IMG/VR virus record: IMGVR_UViG_3300022542_000892
Coordinates: 1 to 32,141 of that record
Reading direction: 5' to 3' (one strand)
DNA from: a virus
DNA length: 32,141 nucleotides
Shown here piece after piece: positions 1 through 7,844 of this stretch. Both the position numbers and the translations under genes were made by a program. How positions within the stretch are numbered: the stretch's first letter is position 1; every line of letters starts with the position of its first letter. Below the pieces are notes generated by a model, which saw nothing but the letters and a program-made list of their open reading frames with translations, was not told the DNA's origin and did not search any database.

Positions 1-141
1 CCAAACCATGTCAGCGGTTATGTCGTTCAAGGCTGCGACGGTTGCCTCCAACGCACATGCGTCTAGGAGGTTATCTAAGCGTCCCCCATTCACCCAGTCA
101 GTCTGCAACTCACCTGTATCCGCTAAAATCGCGTCAATAAG
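1..141. repeat. Terminal direct repeat, copy 1 (circular assembly overlap)
   Basis: These 141 bases are identical to the last 141 bases of the window. They lie inside a coding gene that continues in frame across the join. The length and the coding position fit the k-mer overlap an assembler leaves on a closed circle better than a packaged terminal repeat. The unit genome is therefore 32,000 bp. Confidence 0.95.
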
Positions 142-747
142 CAAATCTGTGAATCCGCCATTAGCTAAAGAGGCTTGAACCTCGTTTGTATCCGCTAAGA
201 CTAATGCTAAGTCACCTGCTTCAACTGCAGTATTGACCGCTGCCGCTGTAACTAAGTCAGTGTTTGTGGTTGTAGTATCTACCAGCGTTGTTTGGTCACA
301 TAGTTTAACTCCTGTAACCTTATCGGTTGCAGGGTCGTATCCAGCGTCCGCAAAGTCTTTCAGGTCAGTGGCAGACTGTGCAACTCCGACCATTTGGATA
401 AGGTCAACCTCAAACTTGTCTGTTCCACATATGGTTTCGTAAGTGTTAGTGGATACAACTATATACTCGTGATAGACAGGTAAGGCTCCCGCTTCATGTA
501 TCATAAGCTGTAAGCGTCCAAGAGTGTTAGTGTCTGTTGCGTTAAGGTTGCAGTCGTAGTAGCCCAGTTCGTCGTGTGCAAGAGCAGTGGCTTCGTTTTT
601 CTGTGCCATGTTCCCTCCATTCTTGCTAAGCCGCACTTCTGCCTGTGTGATGGTTAATCCTGTTTCCGCGGTTTTGCCGTCGCCGTCATCTATGAATGGT
701 CCTACAATAACGTCTACTGCTTGATTCTGTTTGAGGAATAATCCCAT
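1..747 (-). CDS. Tail or baseplate-associated protein with BppU-like N-terminus (N-terminal 249 codons; continues at 32000)
   Basis: The gene starts at ATG 747, runs off the window at base 1 and resumes at 32000, ending at 31794, for 317 residues in total. The N-terminal 110 residues (starting MGLFLKQNQAVDV, with LSKNGG and HDELGYYDCNL) match a beta-domain family I know from phage tail fibre and baseplate proteins, where it attaches other modules. A helical part follows, with a repeat of about 24 residues: LADTNEVQASLANGG, then LADTGELQTDWVNGG. No catalytic motif is seen. It follows the beta-sandwich gene ending at 753 by five bases and precedes the YW-rich protein at 31794. A virion surface role is inferred from family and context; the exact position in the particle is unknown. 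Confidence 0.75.
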   Translation of the reverse strand, partial: MGLFLKQNQAVDVIVGPFIDDGDGKTAETGLTITQAEVRLSKNGGNMAQKNEATALAHDELGYYDCNLNATDTNTLGRLQLMIHEAGALPVYHEYIVVSTNTYETICGTDKFEVDLIQMVGVAQSATDLKDFADAGYDPATDKVTGVKLCDQTTLVDTTTTNTDLVTAAAVNTAVEAGDLALVLADTNEVQASLANGGFTDLLIDAILADTGELQTDWVNGGRLDNLLDACALEATVAALNDITADMVW

Positions 748-752
748 GTTTG

Positions 753-1259
753 TTAACCTCTAATGATTTTGCCTATGTGATGACTGTAATGGTGCATGGC
801 AACGGGGATGCTTAAGCCAGCGGAAGGCGTGTAAGTAGCGTAAATGCTTCCAACCTTACCATTCTCCTCAAAATTATCTATGGGGTCAGGAAAGGCACCA
901 TAAGTGTGAGCGTCATACTCATAACCGCGACCTACCTCAACCCCCAGCCTGTTGACAACTCCCCCATCGTTCTGATAAGCCAACCAATAAGTTCCAGCAC
1001 TCAAAAACGTATCCGCAATATCAAACGTATGCCAACCAGTTGAAGAAATAGCAGCACTAGCACTTTCAACTAACAACGCATCAGGATGAGAACTAACATC
1101 ATCATAAATAGCAACTCGACTGTTCCCAGCACTGCTATAAACACAATATGCAACAATCACTGTGACTGTGCCATCTTCAGTCAATGTGAAACTAAAAGCT
1201 CGGACATACCCTGCACTTGTGGGAGTCGCTTCTATGTTTGTGTTTCCGAAAGTTGCCAT
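753..1259 (-). CDS. Beta-sandwich virion surface protein
   Basis: This 168-residue protein is rich in Thr, Ser, Gly and aromatics, with alternating hydrophobic strands such as VRAFSFTLTEDGTVTV and AGTYWLAYQN. That pattern is typical of jelly-roll or carbohydrate-binding-like beta sandwiches on phage fibres. ATG 1259 is preceded by GGAGTGAT at a good distance. There is no signal peptide or membrane segment. The gene lies between the MuF-like gene and the BppU-like tail gene, so a role on the virion surface, perhaps binding host glycans, is inferred. The fold is judged from composition only. Confidence 0.6.
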   Translation of the reverse strand: MATFGNTNIEATPTSAGYVRAFSFTLTEDGTVTVIVAYCVYSSAGNSRVAIYDDVSSHPDALLVESASAAISSTGWHTFDIADTFLSAGTYWLAYQNDGGVVNRLGVEVGRGYEYDAHTYGAFPDPIDNFEENGKVGSIYATYTPSAGLSIPVAMHHYSHHIGKIIRG

Positions 1260-1320
1260 TACTTTATCACTCCGCCATCAAGAAGTTCTCTTGTTTAAGA
1301 CCCATTACCTATTCAACTCA

Positions 1321-1599
1321 CTACGGGTTTAATTCTCTCTTTAATTGGCAACGACAGTTAGGATGCACCAACCCTGTGTCATCTGGTGCGGGACCTGTAA
1401 TCGTGTTTACATCGGAGATTGTGAGGTTGGGAAACCACAGTCGTAACACGTTACCGTTGAAAGTGCCTATTGTCTCAAAAGCTCTGCATTGTTCGCATAC
1501 TTTGTGGTCTGCCCTTGCGTCAAATAGCCAGTGGTCGTAAAGGCTGAAGTAGGTGACGCCTACGCGTCTAGGAGTTGGTATCCTCTGAGTCGCCTTCAC
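1321..1599 (-). CDS. MuF-like minor head protein fragment with HPNCRCQL motif
   Basis: This 92-residue protein ends with HPNCRCQL, the hallmark of the C-terminal metal-binding end of phage Mu gpF/SPP1 gp7-type minor head proteins. CEQCRAFE upstream supplies the other cysteine pair. Normal MuF proteins are several times longer, so only the terminal domain is present, encoded on its own just after the portal. The start appears to be GTG 1599, overlapping the previous gene by 32 nt; no strong ribosome site decides it. A second short protein with the same motif lies at 21865-22170. The motif is certain; the function of a stand-alone copy is unknown. Confidence 0.65.
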   Translation of the reverse strand: MKATQRIPTPRRVGVTYFSLYDHWLFDARADHKVCEQCRAFETIGTFNGNVLRLWFPNLTISDVNTITGPAPDDTGLVHPNCRCQLKRELNP

Positions 1600-1750
1600 T
1601 ACCTCTACGAGTTGGATTAGTTTTTGGTTTACCCCATTTTTCAGAAGTTACACGCCCATCCTTATCATATTCCGTGACTATAATGAAAACGGCTTTTTCT
1701 GGTTTAACTTCGTTGTGTTGCTCATCCAAATAAACTGTTTTTTTAACCAT
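1568..1750 (-). CDS. Small hypothetical protein between portal and MuF-like gene
   Basis: Sixty residues starting MVKKTVYLDEQ. A beta-rich first half (VFIIVTEYDKDGRV) is followed by a polar, probably disordered tail. The start codon at 1750 overlaps the portal stop by eight bases, so the genes are likely translationally coupled. I do not recognise the family. Its place between portal and minor head genes suggests a virion or assembly protein. Confidence 0.6.
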   Translation of the reverse strand: MVKKTVYLDEQHNEVKPEKAVFIIVTEYDKDGRVTSEKWGKPKTNPTRRGSEGDSEDTNS

Positions 1751-3947
1751 GTTTCTTCACCGCCTCGTCAATCCAAGCGTAGCGTTTAGGAGCCTTTTTC
1801 TTAAGAGTTTCGGGTTTGCTCTTATAAAGCATGAAAGATTCAGCAAAGTCTTCTTGAAAGTTTGTTTTCGCGTAACCAGTAGGAGCAGGTTCTTTCAAAT
1901 CTCTTACAAACCACTTGTAGCCCCAAAAAGTTTTGTCTGTGGGTTTATCCATTATGTTTCCAGTGGGTAATACGGTTCCATGAAACACATGGCCCATTTC
2001 ATGATGGAACGTTTCTTCTTTAACTTTACCCCCGTAAAAATTCATTTCCTTAGTGTTATGATTCCAATCTGCAAACGTTTCGTATCTATTACCCCCTTGA
2101 GAAAATTCTTCTCCCGCTTCATTGTGAACTTCAATGTTTTCAATGTTAGCAAGAAACTTCTTTGAATACCCCTTTTTGTATTGTTCTACTTTGGATGACG
2201 TATCATCCTTAAATCCATGACCCGTTTTTCTTCTAAACGCATCCTCAACTGATTCTCCCTCATGAATACAGATGGGCACGCCCTGAATGGTAACCCAGTG
2301 TCCACCATCGTCTTCGCATTTATCCTTCACTAAAAAACGGTCTTTTTCCACTTCTGTGACAAGCCAGCTTTTCCCCTTCTTAACCTTCTCCGTGCTAAAA
2401 GGAACGTTCTGTTTAGGCTTAGGAGGCTTCGGAGCTTGAGGAACACTATGCAACGTATGCGTCGCGCCAGCGGGCATCTTGGGTTCTTGGAAGTCGCCGC
2501 TAATCTTCAGTTCCCCTTCATCCGTTAACTCTGCTTCTAACCCTGCTACTTTTGCTGCGGACCCTGCAGCTACTTTAACCTGCCAAATCTGCGATTCTTC
2601 TAACTCGTTGCGTGGTTCAATCTCGCCAAACTGGAATCTCCAATCATACACGCCTAACTTAGGAACAAGTTGCTCGTTGAATGCGTCTTCAAGCATTGCT
2701 TGGTCTTCTCTTGTACGGTCATTCTGCACGACAATCTGCATTCTCTGGAAGTATCCGCCTGGGCCTCTTGTAGGCGCGTTTATCATGACAGGTTGCACTC
2801 CGTAGATGGCGCCTACGATTTTGACGAACCAGTATTCCATCCATTCAAGACTTTGCATGCTGCTTGCGTCGGGCATAACGTCGTGAACTTCAGCGCCGTC
2901 ACGAGCGCCAATCCACAGTGACCCCGCGCCTTCTCGTCGTATTTGGCCTGTCCAACTGTCAATGGCGACCTTAGCATTCTGTTCCTTTGCTGCCTTCGCT
3001 ATCTCATCAGCTTTATGCTGGTCTTCTCCTTTCAGCACAATGAGCTTGTTTAAGTGGCCAGTGCTGTAAGTGGCAAAGTTAAAGTTGTTCATGGCCAATG
3101 CGCTTCGCAGTTCGTGAAGCACCGCCATTACCTTGCTGTTCCCGTACAGTTGGGGTAGCCACGGGTCGCTGTTACCGTGAATAATCTCTTCGCGTCCAAA
3201 CCGTGCTTTGATAGTGCCCGCCATCTTCTGCACATACGCGGTTTCCTTTAATGATTCTCCACAGTGGGGGCAGCCACCTTCAAGGTCTTTGTAACTGTAA
3301 GTTTTCGTGTTATCCTCACTCCAACACTTTGGACAGAACCAAACGCCATTACCAAGCCTACCATGCTTATCTGCGCAGATGAATATTTCCGTACTATCCT
3401 CCACATAAATAGCCAGTTGTCCCGTATCGCTAATTGGTAAGATGCTTAAGTACCAATCATCAACGGCGAGATTGTACTTCATTAATGATTTGATGATGTC
3501 AACCATTTCGTCGTCGCGATTCGGGTTTTCAAGAAATGCTTCTAACCGTTTTTTACCTATCGGATTCGGGTCACGTAATAACGCGTCTGCTCCGCAGTCG
3601 GGACATTCATCTACGGGTTCCTTGAACTCTTGCCCACATGACAAGCATTTCTTCGCAAACTTCTCTACTACGTTCCATCGGTTGCGCACAATCTCGCGTA
3701 TGCTGGCTCCGTGTACTACTCTTAGGAATGGGTGGCGATTCGCATATTTCACCAATAATCCGTATGGTTCTGGCTGGTCTATTATTTTGTCTACGGATTC
3801 AATCATCTGCTGCGTAACCGTGCCCCGTCGCCGTTTCTCTAGTTCGCCTGCGTTTATGGCTGCTTGTGCTACGTGGTTGAAGTTGTAGAGTGGTAGGCGG
3901 TTGCGTATGCGTCTTGCGATTGTTTTTACTGTTTTTTGGAAACTCAT
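1743..3947 (-). CDS. Portal protein with two zinc ribbons, fused to a C-terminal HExxH metallopeptidase
   Basis: At 734 residues this is longer than a usual portal of about 400-550. It lies directly downstream of TerL. Residues 1-480 carry portal-like sequence, including VNRxR-like helical regions and the stretch GVQPVMINAPTRGPGG. Two four-cysteine zinc ribbons are embedded: C101/C104/C115/C118 and C205/C208/C226/C229. After a Pro/Lys-rich linker and a WVTIQGVPICI segment of the kind seen in MuF-type C-termini, residues 570-734 form a zincin: HEMGH at 649-653 is an HExxH motif, and EDFAESF near 699-705 is a plausible downstream zinc ligand region, as in lethal-factor-like peptidases of phage MuF proteins. 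The portal forms the DNA entry vertex. The peptidase could act in maturation or travel with the particle as an effector. Portal role is strong; peptidase target unknown. Confidence 0.82.
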   Translation of the reverse strand: MSFQKTVKTIARRIRNRLPLYNFNHVAQAAINAGELEKRRRGTVTQQMIESVDKIIDQPEPYGLLVKYANRHPFLRVVHGASIREIVRNRWNVVEKFAKKCLSCGQEFKEPVDECPDCGADALLRDPNPIGKKRLEAFLENPNRDDEMVDIIKSLMKYNLAVDDWYLSILPISDTGQLAIYVEDSTEIFICADKHGRLGNGVWFCPKCWSEDNTKTYSYKDLEGGCPHCGESLKETAYVQKMAGTIKARFGREEIIHGNSDPWLPQLYGNSKVMAVLHELRSALAMNNFNFATYSTGHLNKLIVLKGEDQHKADEIAKAAKEQNAKVAIDSWTGQIRREGAGSLWIGARDGAEVHDVMPDASSMQSLEWMEYWFVKIVGAIYGVQPVMINAPTRGPGGYFQRMQIVVQNDRTREDQAMLEDAFNEQLVPKLGVYDWRFQFGEIEPRNELEESQIWQVKVAAGSAAKVAGLEAELTDEGELKISGDFQEPKMPAGATHTLHSVPQAPKPPKPKQNVPFSTEKVKKGKSWLVTEVEKDRFLVKDKCEDDGGHWVTIQGVPICIHEGESVEDAFRRKTGHGFKDDTSSKVEQYKKGYSKKFLANIENIEVHNEAGEEFSQGGNRYETFADWNHNTKEMNFYGGKVKEETFHHEMGHVFHGTVLPTGNIMDKPTDKTFWGYKWFVRDLKEPAPTGYAKTNFQEDFAESFMLYKSKPETLKKKAPKRYAWIDEAVKKHG

Positions 3948-3984
3948 TTTTTAATCAAATACCCGTACCCTTTTAGTGTAAAAG

Positions 3985-5367
3985 TTACCAGTTTATTCTT
4001 TGAACCCAAGCCTCACCACGACCCAACACGTTACGCACAACAATCTCTACACAGTCTAAAGCATCATCGTGTAGTCCTCGTGGGAACTGTACCCACTCAG
4101 TCCAAAACTCACTACGTCGCAACAGCAAAGGATTAACTAAGATGCGCTTAGACTCAAAGTGGCTGCTCATAGGAATAAATCGGCTCTCTTTATTTCTTAC
4201 TGTCTGCACAGGGGTTATTGGTAGTCCTCGAAGTTCAGGTAGAAAGGTGAGAATTTTCTGCCAGAAATTCGTTTCCATATACATTTTAGCATAGTTATAC
4301 AAGTTGTTAAGCTGCGGAATCTTCTCCCTTAAGATGTCGGGAAATGGCAGATGTTCAGCCCACACATCTAACAAGTATGCTTGATTGTGGTCACGGTCAT
4401 ACGCTATGGAGGCTATACCGAAGTAATCCCTTTCTCCTAGTGAAGGGTCTAAGCCAGCGTACACTGGCAAGTTATTGGGTGGCGGTGAGTCCCACGGGTG
4501 TAACCATTCTGCTTTAAGCAGTCCACCTTCCATGCTTGTCGGGTCGTTCTGGTATTGACAGTTAAAGATGATTGTTCCTATTTGTTCGCGTCGTTCCTCT
4601 AATCTTGTGAGTGGCCAGTATTCAGGCCATAACACGTTGCCTGTTTCTTTGCCTTCTTCGTCTAGTTCTAAGGCGGGTTTGATGTCATGAGGCCACTTCT
4701 CAAGTAGTTCGGCGTAGATGTCAGCGTAGCTCCAACGTGTTCCTATAACTATGATTCCGCCCCAAGGATACAACGTGGGGATTAAGATTTTGTTGAACCA
4801 TGTGTCTACTTTTTCGATTTGTAGGTGGGTGCGTATGTTTTCTTCGTCTATGATGTCATCGCATACTACTAGGTCGCTTCTACCACCTGTAATAGGCCCC
4901 ATAAGGCCCGTTGCTTTGAGTGTGGGGTTCTTGCTGATTTCGCTTCGTTGTATTATGAGTTGCTGGTTTGTCCATTTACGTCTGCTAGGTATAACGTTGG
5001 GAAATACTTGGTGGTATTTCTCGTCGCTTTCAATATAGGTCATGATGGCTGTCAGTATGGACTCTGCGAGGGTCGCGGTTTTGCTTATGATGTTGATGTG
5101 TATGTTTGGGTATTTGCCTATGAGCCATAGGATGTACAGTATCATGCTTGTGGTTTTGCCATGTCCTCGTGGCCATAAGAGTAGGTATTTCTTTTCGTGT
5201 GTTGGTCTGTGTTTAAGTGGGCTAAACGTGTCTTGAAGGTAACGGTACCATTCCTCATGGAATTGGGCGTTGTCGTAGCCCAGTTTTTCAGTGAAGGCTA
5301 GTAGATTCTCTTTTGCTCTTTCTATCCAGTAGTTGTGCAGCTTTGTCAAGGATTGACTTTTCATCAT
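3985..5367 (-). CDS. terL: Terminase large subunit (packaging ATPase and nuclease)
   Basis: A 460-residue protein with the full TerL plan. Walker A is PRGHGKTT at residues 66-73, Walker B is VVCDD at 167-171, and IIVIGTRWS at 205-213 fits the coupling motif. The RNase H-like nuclease has D307 in AGLDPS, E365 in YMETNFW and D434/D435 in GLHDDALD. It pumps DNA into proheads through the portal encoded next and cuts the concatemer. The chosen start (5367) lies 80 nt inside the small subunit gene without a clear ribosome site, so the true start may be somewhat downstream. The length is normal for the family. Confidence 0.95.
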   Translation of the reverse strand: MMKSQSLTKLHNYWIERAKENLLAFTEKLGYDNAQFHEEWYRYLQDTFSPLKHRPTHEKKYLLLWPRGHGKTTSMILYILWLIGKYPNIHINIISKTATLAESILTAIMTYIESDEKYHQVFPNVIPSRRKWTNQQLIIQRSEISKNPTLKATGLMGPITGGRSDLVVCDDIIDEENIRTHLQIEKVDTWFNKILIPTLYPWGGIIVIGTRWSYADIYAELLEKWPHDIKPALELDEEGKETGNVLWPEYWPLTRLEERREQIGTIIFNCQYQNDPTSMEGGLLKAEWLHPWDSPPPNNLPVYAGLDPSLGERDYFGIASIAYDRDHNQAYLLDVWAEHLPFPDILREKIPQLNNLYNYAKMYMETNFWQKILTFLPELRGLPITPVQTVRNKESRFIPMSSHFESKRILVNPLLLRRSEFWTEWVQFPRGLHDDALDCVEIVVRNVLGRGEAWVQRINW

Positions 5368-5728
5368 CGTTGTACACGTTTATGTTAATTTCATGTTTGG
5401 TGGTAACTGTTTTCTCTATTTCGGTTCGGGCCTCTATCCGTCGTGTGATTGTTTGTCCTATTAGCCGTGTGATTTGCTTGTATGCTTCTGTTGGGTTTTG
5501 TTTTATGATTATGTGGTGTAGTCGCATCCACTCTTCTTTTAGCCAAGCTTCGAATTCGCCTGATTGCCTGAAGGCTTTTAGGTCTCGGTCTATGGTTTTT
5601 TCTGTTACTCCTAGTTTGTCGCCTATTTGTTGGGTTGTTAGTCCTGTGAGTAGTGAGTGTTTGATTGTGGGTAGGCGCTTCAAGGTTTGAGTGGATAGTT
5701 CCATGTTTCTATCAATCTCATTCTCCAT
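5288..5728 (-). CDS. terS: Terminase small subunit-like HTH protein
   Basis: A 146-residue protein immediately upstream of TerL. Residues 30-50 (TTQQIGDKLGVTEKTIDRDL) form a helix-turn-helix typical of the DNA-recognition domain of small terminases. A helical, charged C-terminal part could mediate oligomerisation and TerL contact. It should bind viral DNA and select it for packaging. The family is inferred from HTH plus position; a transcription regulator is the main alternative. It overlaps the upstream zinc protein by 49 nt and TerL by 80 nt. Confidence 0.78.
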   Translation of the reverse strand: MENEIDRNMELSTQTLKRLPTIKHSLLTGLTTQQIGDKLGVTEKTIDRDLKAFRQSGEFEAWLKEEWMRLHHIIIKQNPTEAYKQITRLIGQTITRRIEARTEIEKTVTTKHEININVYNDDEKSILDKAAQLLDRKSKRESTSLH

Positions 5729-5973
5729 TTAAATTGGAATAGTTCGTCAGCTCTATTACAGAAGCAATCATAACAAAGGATGCCTCCATCATTGCCCCAA
5801 ACACAAGTCCATAACCAATTGGGAACAGTGAAGTCATGTACGTTTTGACCACAATCTCGACAACGAGCACAATCTTCTATCAAAGGATATGTTTTAAGTA
5901 ACTGTTTGTTAAACCATCTAAGAACTTTCCAAACATAAATTCTCGCAAAATCTCTTATTGTGGGTAGGGACAT
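5680..5973 (-). CDS. Small zinc-binding protein upstream of terminase
   Basis: A 97-residue protein with a CARCRDCGQNVHD cluster and a second CYDCFCNRAD cluster about 30 residues later, resembling a treble-clef zinc site. The N-terminal half is basic and aromatic (IRDFARIYVWKVLRWF). Only a weak AAGAAG ribosome site precedes ATG 5973. I do not recognise the family. Its overlap with the small terminase gene suggests coupled translation; a DNA-binding or packaging-accessory role is a guess. Confidence 0.65.
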   Translation of the reverse strand: MSLPTIRDFARIYVWKVLRWFNKQLLKTYPLIEDCARCRDCGQNVHDFTVPNWLWTCVWGNDGGILCYDCFCNRADELFQFKWRMRLIETWNYPLKP

Positions 5974-6068
5974 TTAGGTACACTTCTTTTTGCGCTGCCC
6001 CGAAACCGAAGGGAGAATAATAGTGAGACACAATTGCTCATGTATTGGAAGCTCAGTTTCAAGGGCAT

Positions 6069-6152
6069 TTACGCAGTGATTGTTTCTCGTGTGATTCCAT
6101 GCCATGCGTTGCTGTCGTATCGCTGTTTGACTTTGCTGTATCTGTCTTTCAT
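6069..6152 (-). CDS. Possible 27-residue peptide
   Basis: ATG 6152 overlaps the stop of the zinc-ribbon gene upstream as ATGA, the junction used throughout this operon. It encodes a short basic peptide starting MKDRYSKVKQRYD. Composition alone cannot prove it is made, and no family is recognised. The region down to 5974 otherwise holds only one more dubious frame (5955-6068). Confidence 0.35.
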   Translation of the reverse strand: MKDRYSKVKQRYDSNAWHGITRETITA

Positions 6153-6280
6153 TGTGATGTGCAACTCGCTAAAATGGTTGTGTTTGGTAGATTAACTCCA
6201 CACCAAGGACAAAATAGATACCCCGCAGTGCCTTGAGGGAAAACGTAAGTTATCTCTCTTTTGCAATATGGGCATTTCAT
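6149..6280 (-). CDS. 43-residue zinc ribbon
   Basis: Starts at ATG 6280, overlapping the previous stop as ATGA. The peptide begins MKCPYCKREITY and has a second pair in LFCPWCGVN, giving a classic CxxC-x17-CxxC zinc ribbon. Zinc and short-gene coupling are clear; partner and role are unknown. It ends in an ATGA overlap with the next possible small peptide. Confidence 0.7.
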   Translation of the reverse strand: MKCPYCKREITYVFPQGTAGYLFCPWCGVNLPNTTILASCTSQ

Positions 6281-6696
6281 GGTTCTACAGCTCTTATGTA
6301 ACATTTCCATTCATACAGCATTCCCTGCGTTGCGTTTGCTGGAACGTATAGCTCTAAAGGTGCAGTGCAGTTTTGGCTAGGTAGCAAGTACGTGTTGTTT
6401 GCTGTCCATGTGATTATCCAACCAATAGGTGCATCGTGTGATAGGGTTACGTTACATGGTGCTGTACCATTGTTTGACACTGTTAGGTCTCCTAGTGTGG
6501 TGTTGCTGTTGGGTTCTACGATTCCCCAATTGATAGACTCGTCATCTGCTAATATGGTGCCGTTTATGGTTCTTGTGAGTTGTATGCTTGCAACTTGAGC
6601 AGTCATGGGATGCAAGTATTGCTTGAGTATTACGGCTCCTGCTATTCCTACGAGTAAGCCTATGATTGCTGTGGCAATTAACGATTTAAGATTCAA
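6277..6696 (-). CDS. Membrane-anchored Ig-like surface protein
   Basis: I place the start at TTG 6696, because GGAGGTGA ends four bases before it; the longer frame from ATG 6717 would swallow that site. The 139-residue product begins MNLKSLIATAIIGLLVGIAG, a single N-terminal membrane anchor or uncleaved signal. A beta-rich ectodomain of about 110 residues follows, with many Asn-X-Ser/Thr sequons (NGT, NTT, NNT, NAT), as in N-glycosylated archaeal surface proteins. The topology suggests the beta domain faces outside. It is the last large gene of the membrane/GTPase module. An adhesin, pilin-like or exclusion role is possible; none is proven. Confidence 0.68.
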   Translation of the reverse strand: MNLKSLIATAIIGLLVGIAGAVILKQYLHPMTAQVASIQLTRTINGTILADDESINWGIVEPNSNTTLGDLTVSNNGTAPCNVTLSHDAPIGWIITWTANNTYLLPSQNCTAPLELYVPANATQGMLYEWKCYIRAVEP

Positions 6697-6713
6697 AAGT
6701 TCACCTCCATGAA

Positions 6714-6920
6714 TCATTCGTCTTTCTTGTTCCTGCAGTCAAATCTCCAAGCGCAACAGTCACATTTTGCTTGTTTTTGGTAGCATGGAGGAGGACAAGA
6801 GGGACAAGGTGGATAGCAAGGAATCGAATAAGGATAGTAAGGGTAGTACTCTGTGTATGCTGTGCAATCATCTCCACTGGTGCTTGCAGTCCCAGAATCG
6901 TAAACGCTATATTGTTGCAT
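6714..6920 (-). CDS. Cys/Tyr/Pro-rich small protein
   Basis: Sixty-eight residues with a striking core (YYPYYPYSIPCYPPCPSC) and eleven cysteines in all, ending basic and acidic (DCRNKKDE). A perfect GGAGGTGA lies four bases before ATG 6920, which decides this frame over the overlapping one from GTG 6934. The cysteines could bind metal or form disulphides in a cross-linked surface or cement protein. No family is recognised. It sits between two membrane-protein genes. Confidence 0.7.
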   Translation of the reverse strand: MQQYSVYDSGTASTSGDDCTAYTEYYPYYPYSIPCYPPCPSCPPPCYQKQAKCDCCAWRFDCRNKKDE

Positions 6921-6933
6921 GGTTTCACCTCCA

Positions 6934-7485
6934 CTATTGCACTTTGGGTTTTTCTTCAGGCTTCAAATATTTACTTTCGAAGAGGCGTTGCATCTGGTTG
7001 CGCTCGCCCGTAAGCGTTTCTATCTGTTGCTTCTGAGCATCTATCTGAGTGGTGAACTGTGTGGCACTAGTTTGTGCTTGCTCATAGGTTGCTATCTGCT
7101 GGTCTTTTAGTTCCAGCGTCTGTTTTAGCGTGGTGTTCTCTGACACTGCGTTCAAGGTTTCGCCTTGTAACTCACCTATCTTTGTGGCTGCTTGTTGCTG
7201 GGTTTGCTGAAGCTTATCCATTGCGCGACTTTTAGTCCACGCGAAAAACAAGGTGGGTGCACTAGCTAAACCAAGTAAGACGATGCCTTGTATTGCGCTA
7301 GGAATGGTTGACCACATGGTTTGTATTCGAGTAACTATTGACTGCGATGGGGTGATGATTGGCTGCAACGGTGTAGTTATTGTGGTGAGTGGTGGAAGGG
7401 CGAAGCTTGCAGTGGGAGAAAGGAGTAAGACTGCTGCTCCGCCAATCACCGCGAACACAATGAATACTGCTATTGTCTTTATCAT
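6934..7485 (-). CDS. Two-TM protein with long C-terminal coiled coil
   Basis: A 183-residue protein. TM1 (or a signal) is about residues 5-25 (IAVFIVFAVIGGAAVLLL). A Pro/Thr-rich linker of about 40 residues leads to TM2 near 65-84. Residues 88-175 are a Gln/Glu/Thr-rich coiled coil. The hairpin topology would put the Pro/Thr linker outside and the coiled coil in the cytoplasm. ATG 7485 overlaps the upstream stop as ATGA. It may bridge the membrane to cytoplasmic partners such as the GTPase of this operon; this is inference from architecture only. Confidence 0.72.
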   Translation of the reverse strand: MIKTIAVFIVFAVIGGAAVLLLSPTASFALPPLTTITTPLQPIITPSQSIVTRIQTMWSTIPSAIQGIVLLGLASAPTLFFAWTKSRAMDKLQQTQQQAATKIGELQGETLNAVSENTTLKQTLELKDQQIATYEQAQTSATQFTTQIDAQKQQIETLTGERNQMQRLFESKYLKPEEKPKVQ

Positions 7486-7844
7486 ACGGTTACTTCCAAA
7501 AGCTTCTTTCTGAATGTGGTTTTTGTTCTACCTGAGACTTGTCGCTGTAATTTATTGAGTTTAGAAGTTTCATATGGAGGGTTAAAAGCTGCCATACCAC
7601 AATCACGATAAATTTGAGCTGCAACTCTTCTAACCCAAACAGCTCGTTTCCCTATGTAATATGCAAAAACACCTTCAACTACTGCTTCTTTTCCTCTTTT
7701 TTCTGCGAGCTGCTTCTCAACCTCTGGCTGCCAAACTAAAACATCATCAAGTCTCGCTATGTCAATATCGCCTGAAGGATTGTGCATTTTTGCGGGTCTC
7801 CAAATCGGAGGGTCACGGTGTCCGCATTTTGGGCATACTCTCAT
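7482..7844 (-). CDS. Zinc-containing hypothetical protein
   Basis: A 120-residue protein starting MRVCPKCGHRDPP, a CxxC knuckle, followed by a mixed alpha/beta region with FAYYIGKRAVWVRRV and FNPPYE. The C-terminus is basic (SGRTKTTFRKK). ATGA couples it to the PGDYG-like gene upstream. I know similar proteins in tailed-phage genomes but no assigned function. Nucleic-acid binding would fit zinc plus basic tail. Confidence 0.62.
   Translation of the reverse strand: MRVCPKCGHRDPPIWRPAKMHNPSGDIDIARLDDVLVWQPEVEKQLAEKRGKEAVVEGVFAYYIGKRAVWVRRVAAQIYRDCGMAAFNPPYETSKLNKLQRQVSGRTKTTFRKKLLEVTV

Noticed and set aside
1-141. Terminal repeat as a true packaged direct terminal repeat
   Set aside because: It lies inside a continuous coding gene and has a typical assembler overlap length; a circular or permuted genome is simpler.
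5955-6068. 37-codon minus-strand frame next to the 27-residue peptide
   Set aside because: It overlaps the zinc protein start by 19 nt, has no ribosome site, and its composition looks random.
6045-6236. Plus-strand open frame in the late arm
   Set aside because: It opposes two coupled minus-strand small genes, has no ribosome site or promoter, and reads as antisense.
6701-6934. A 77-codon minus-strand frame overlapping the Cys/Tyr/Pro-rich gene
   Set aside because: Its GTG start lies inside the GGAGGTGA ribosome site of the gene starting at 6920, and its product has no coherent pattern.
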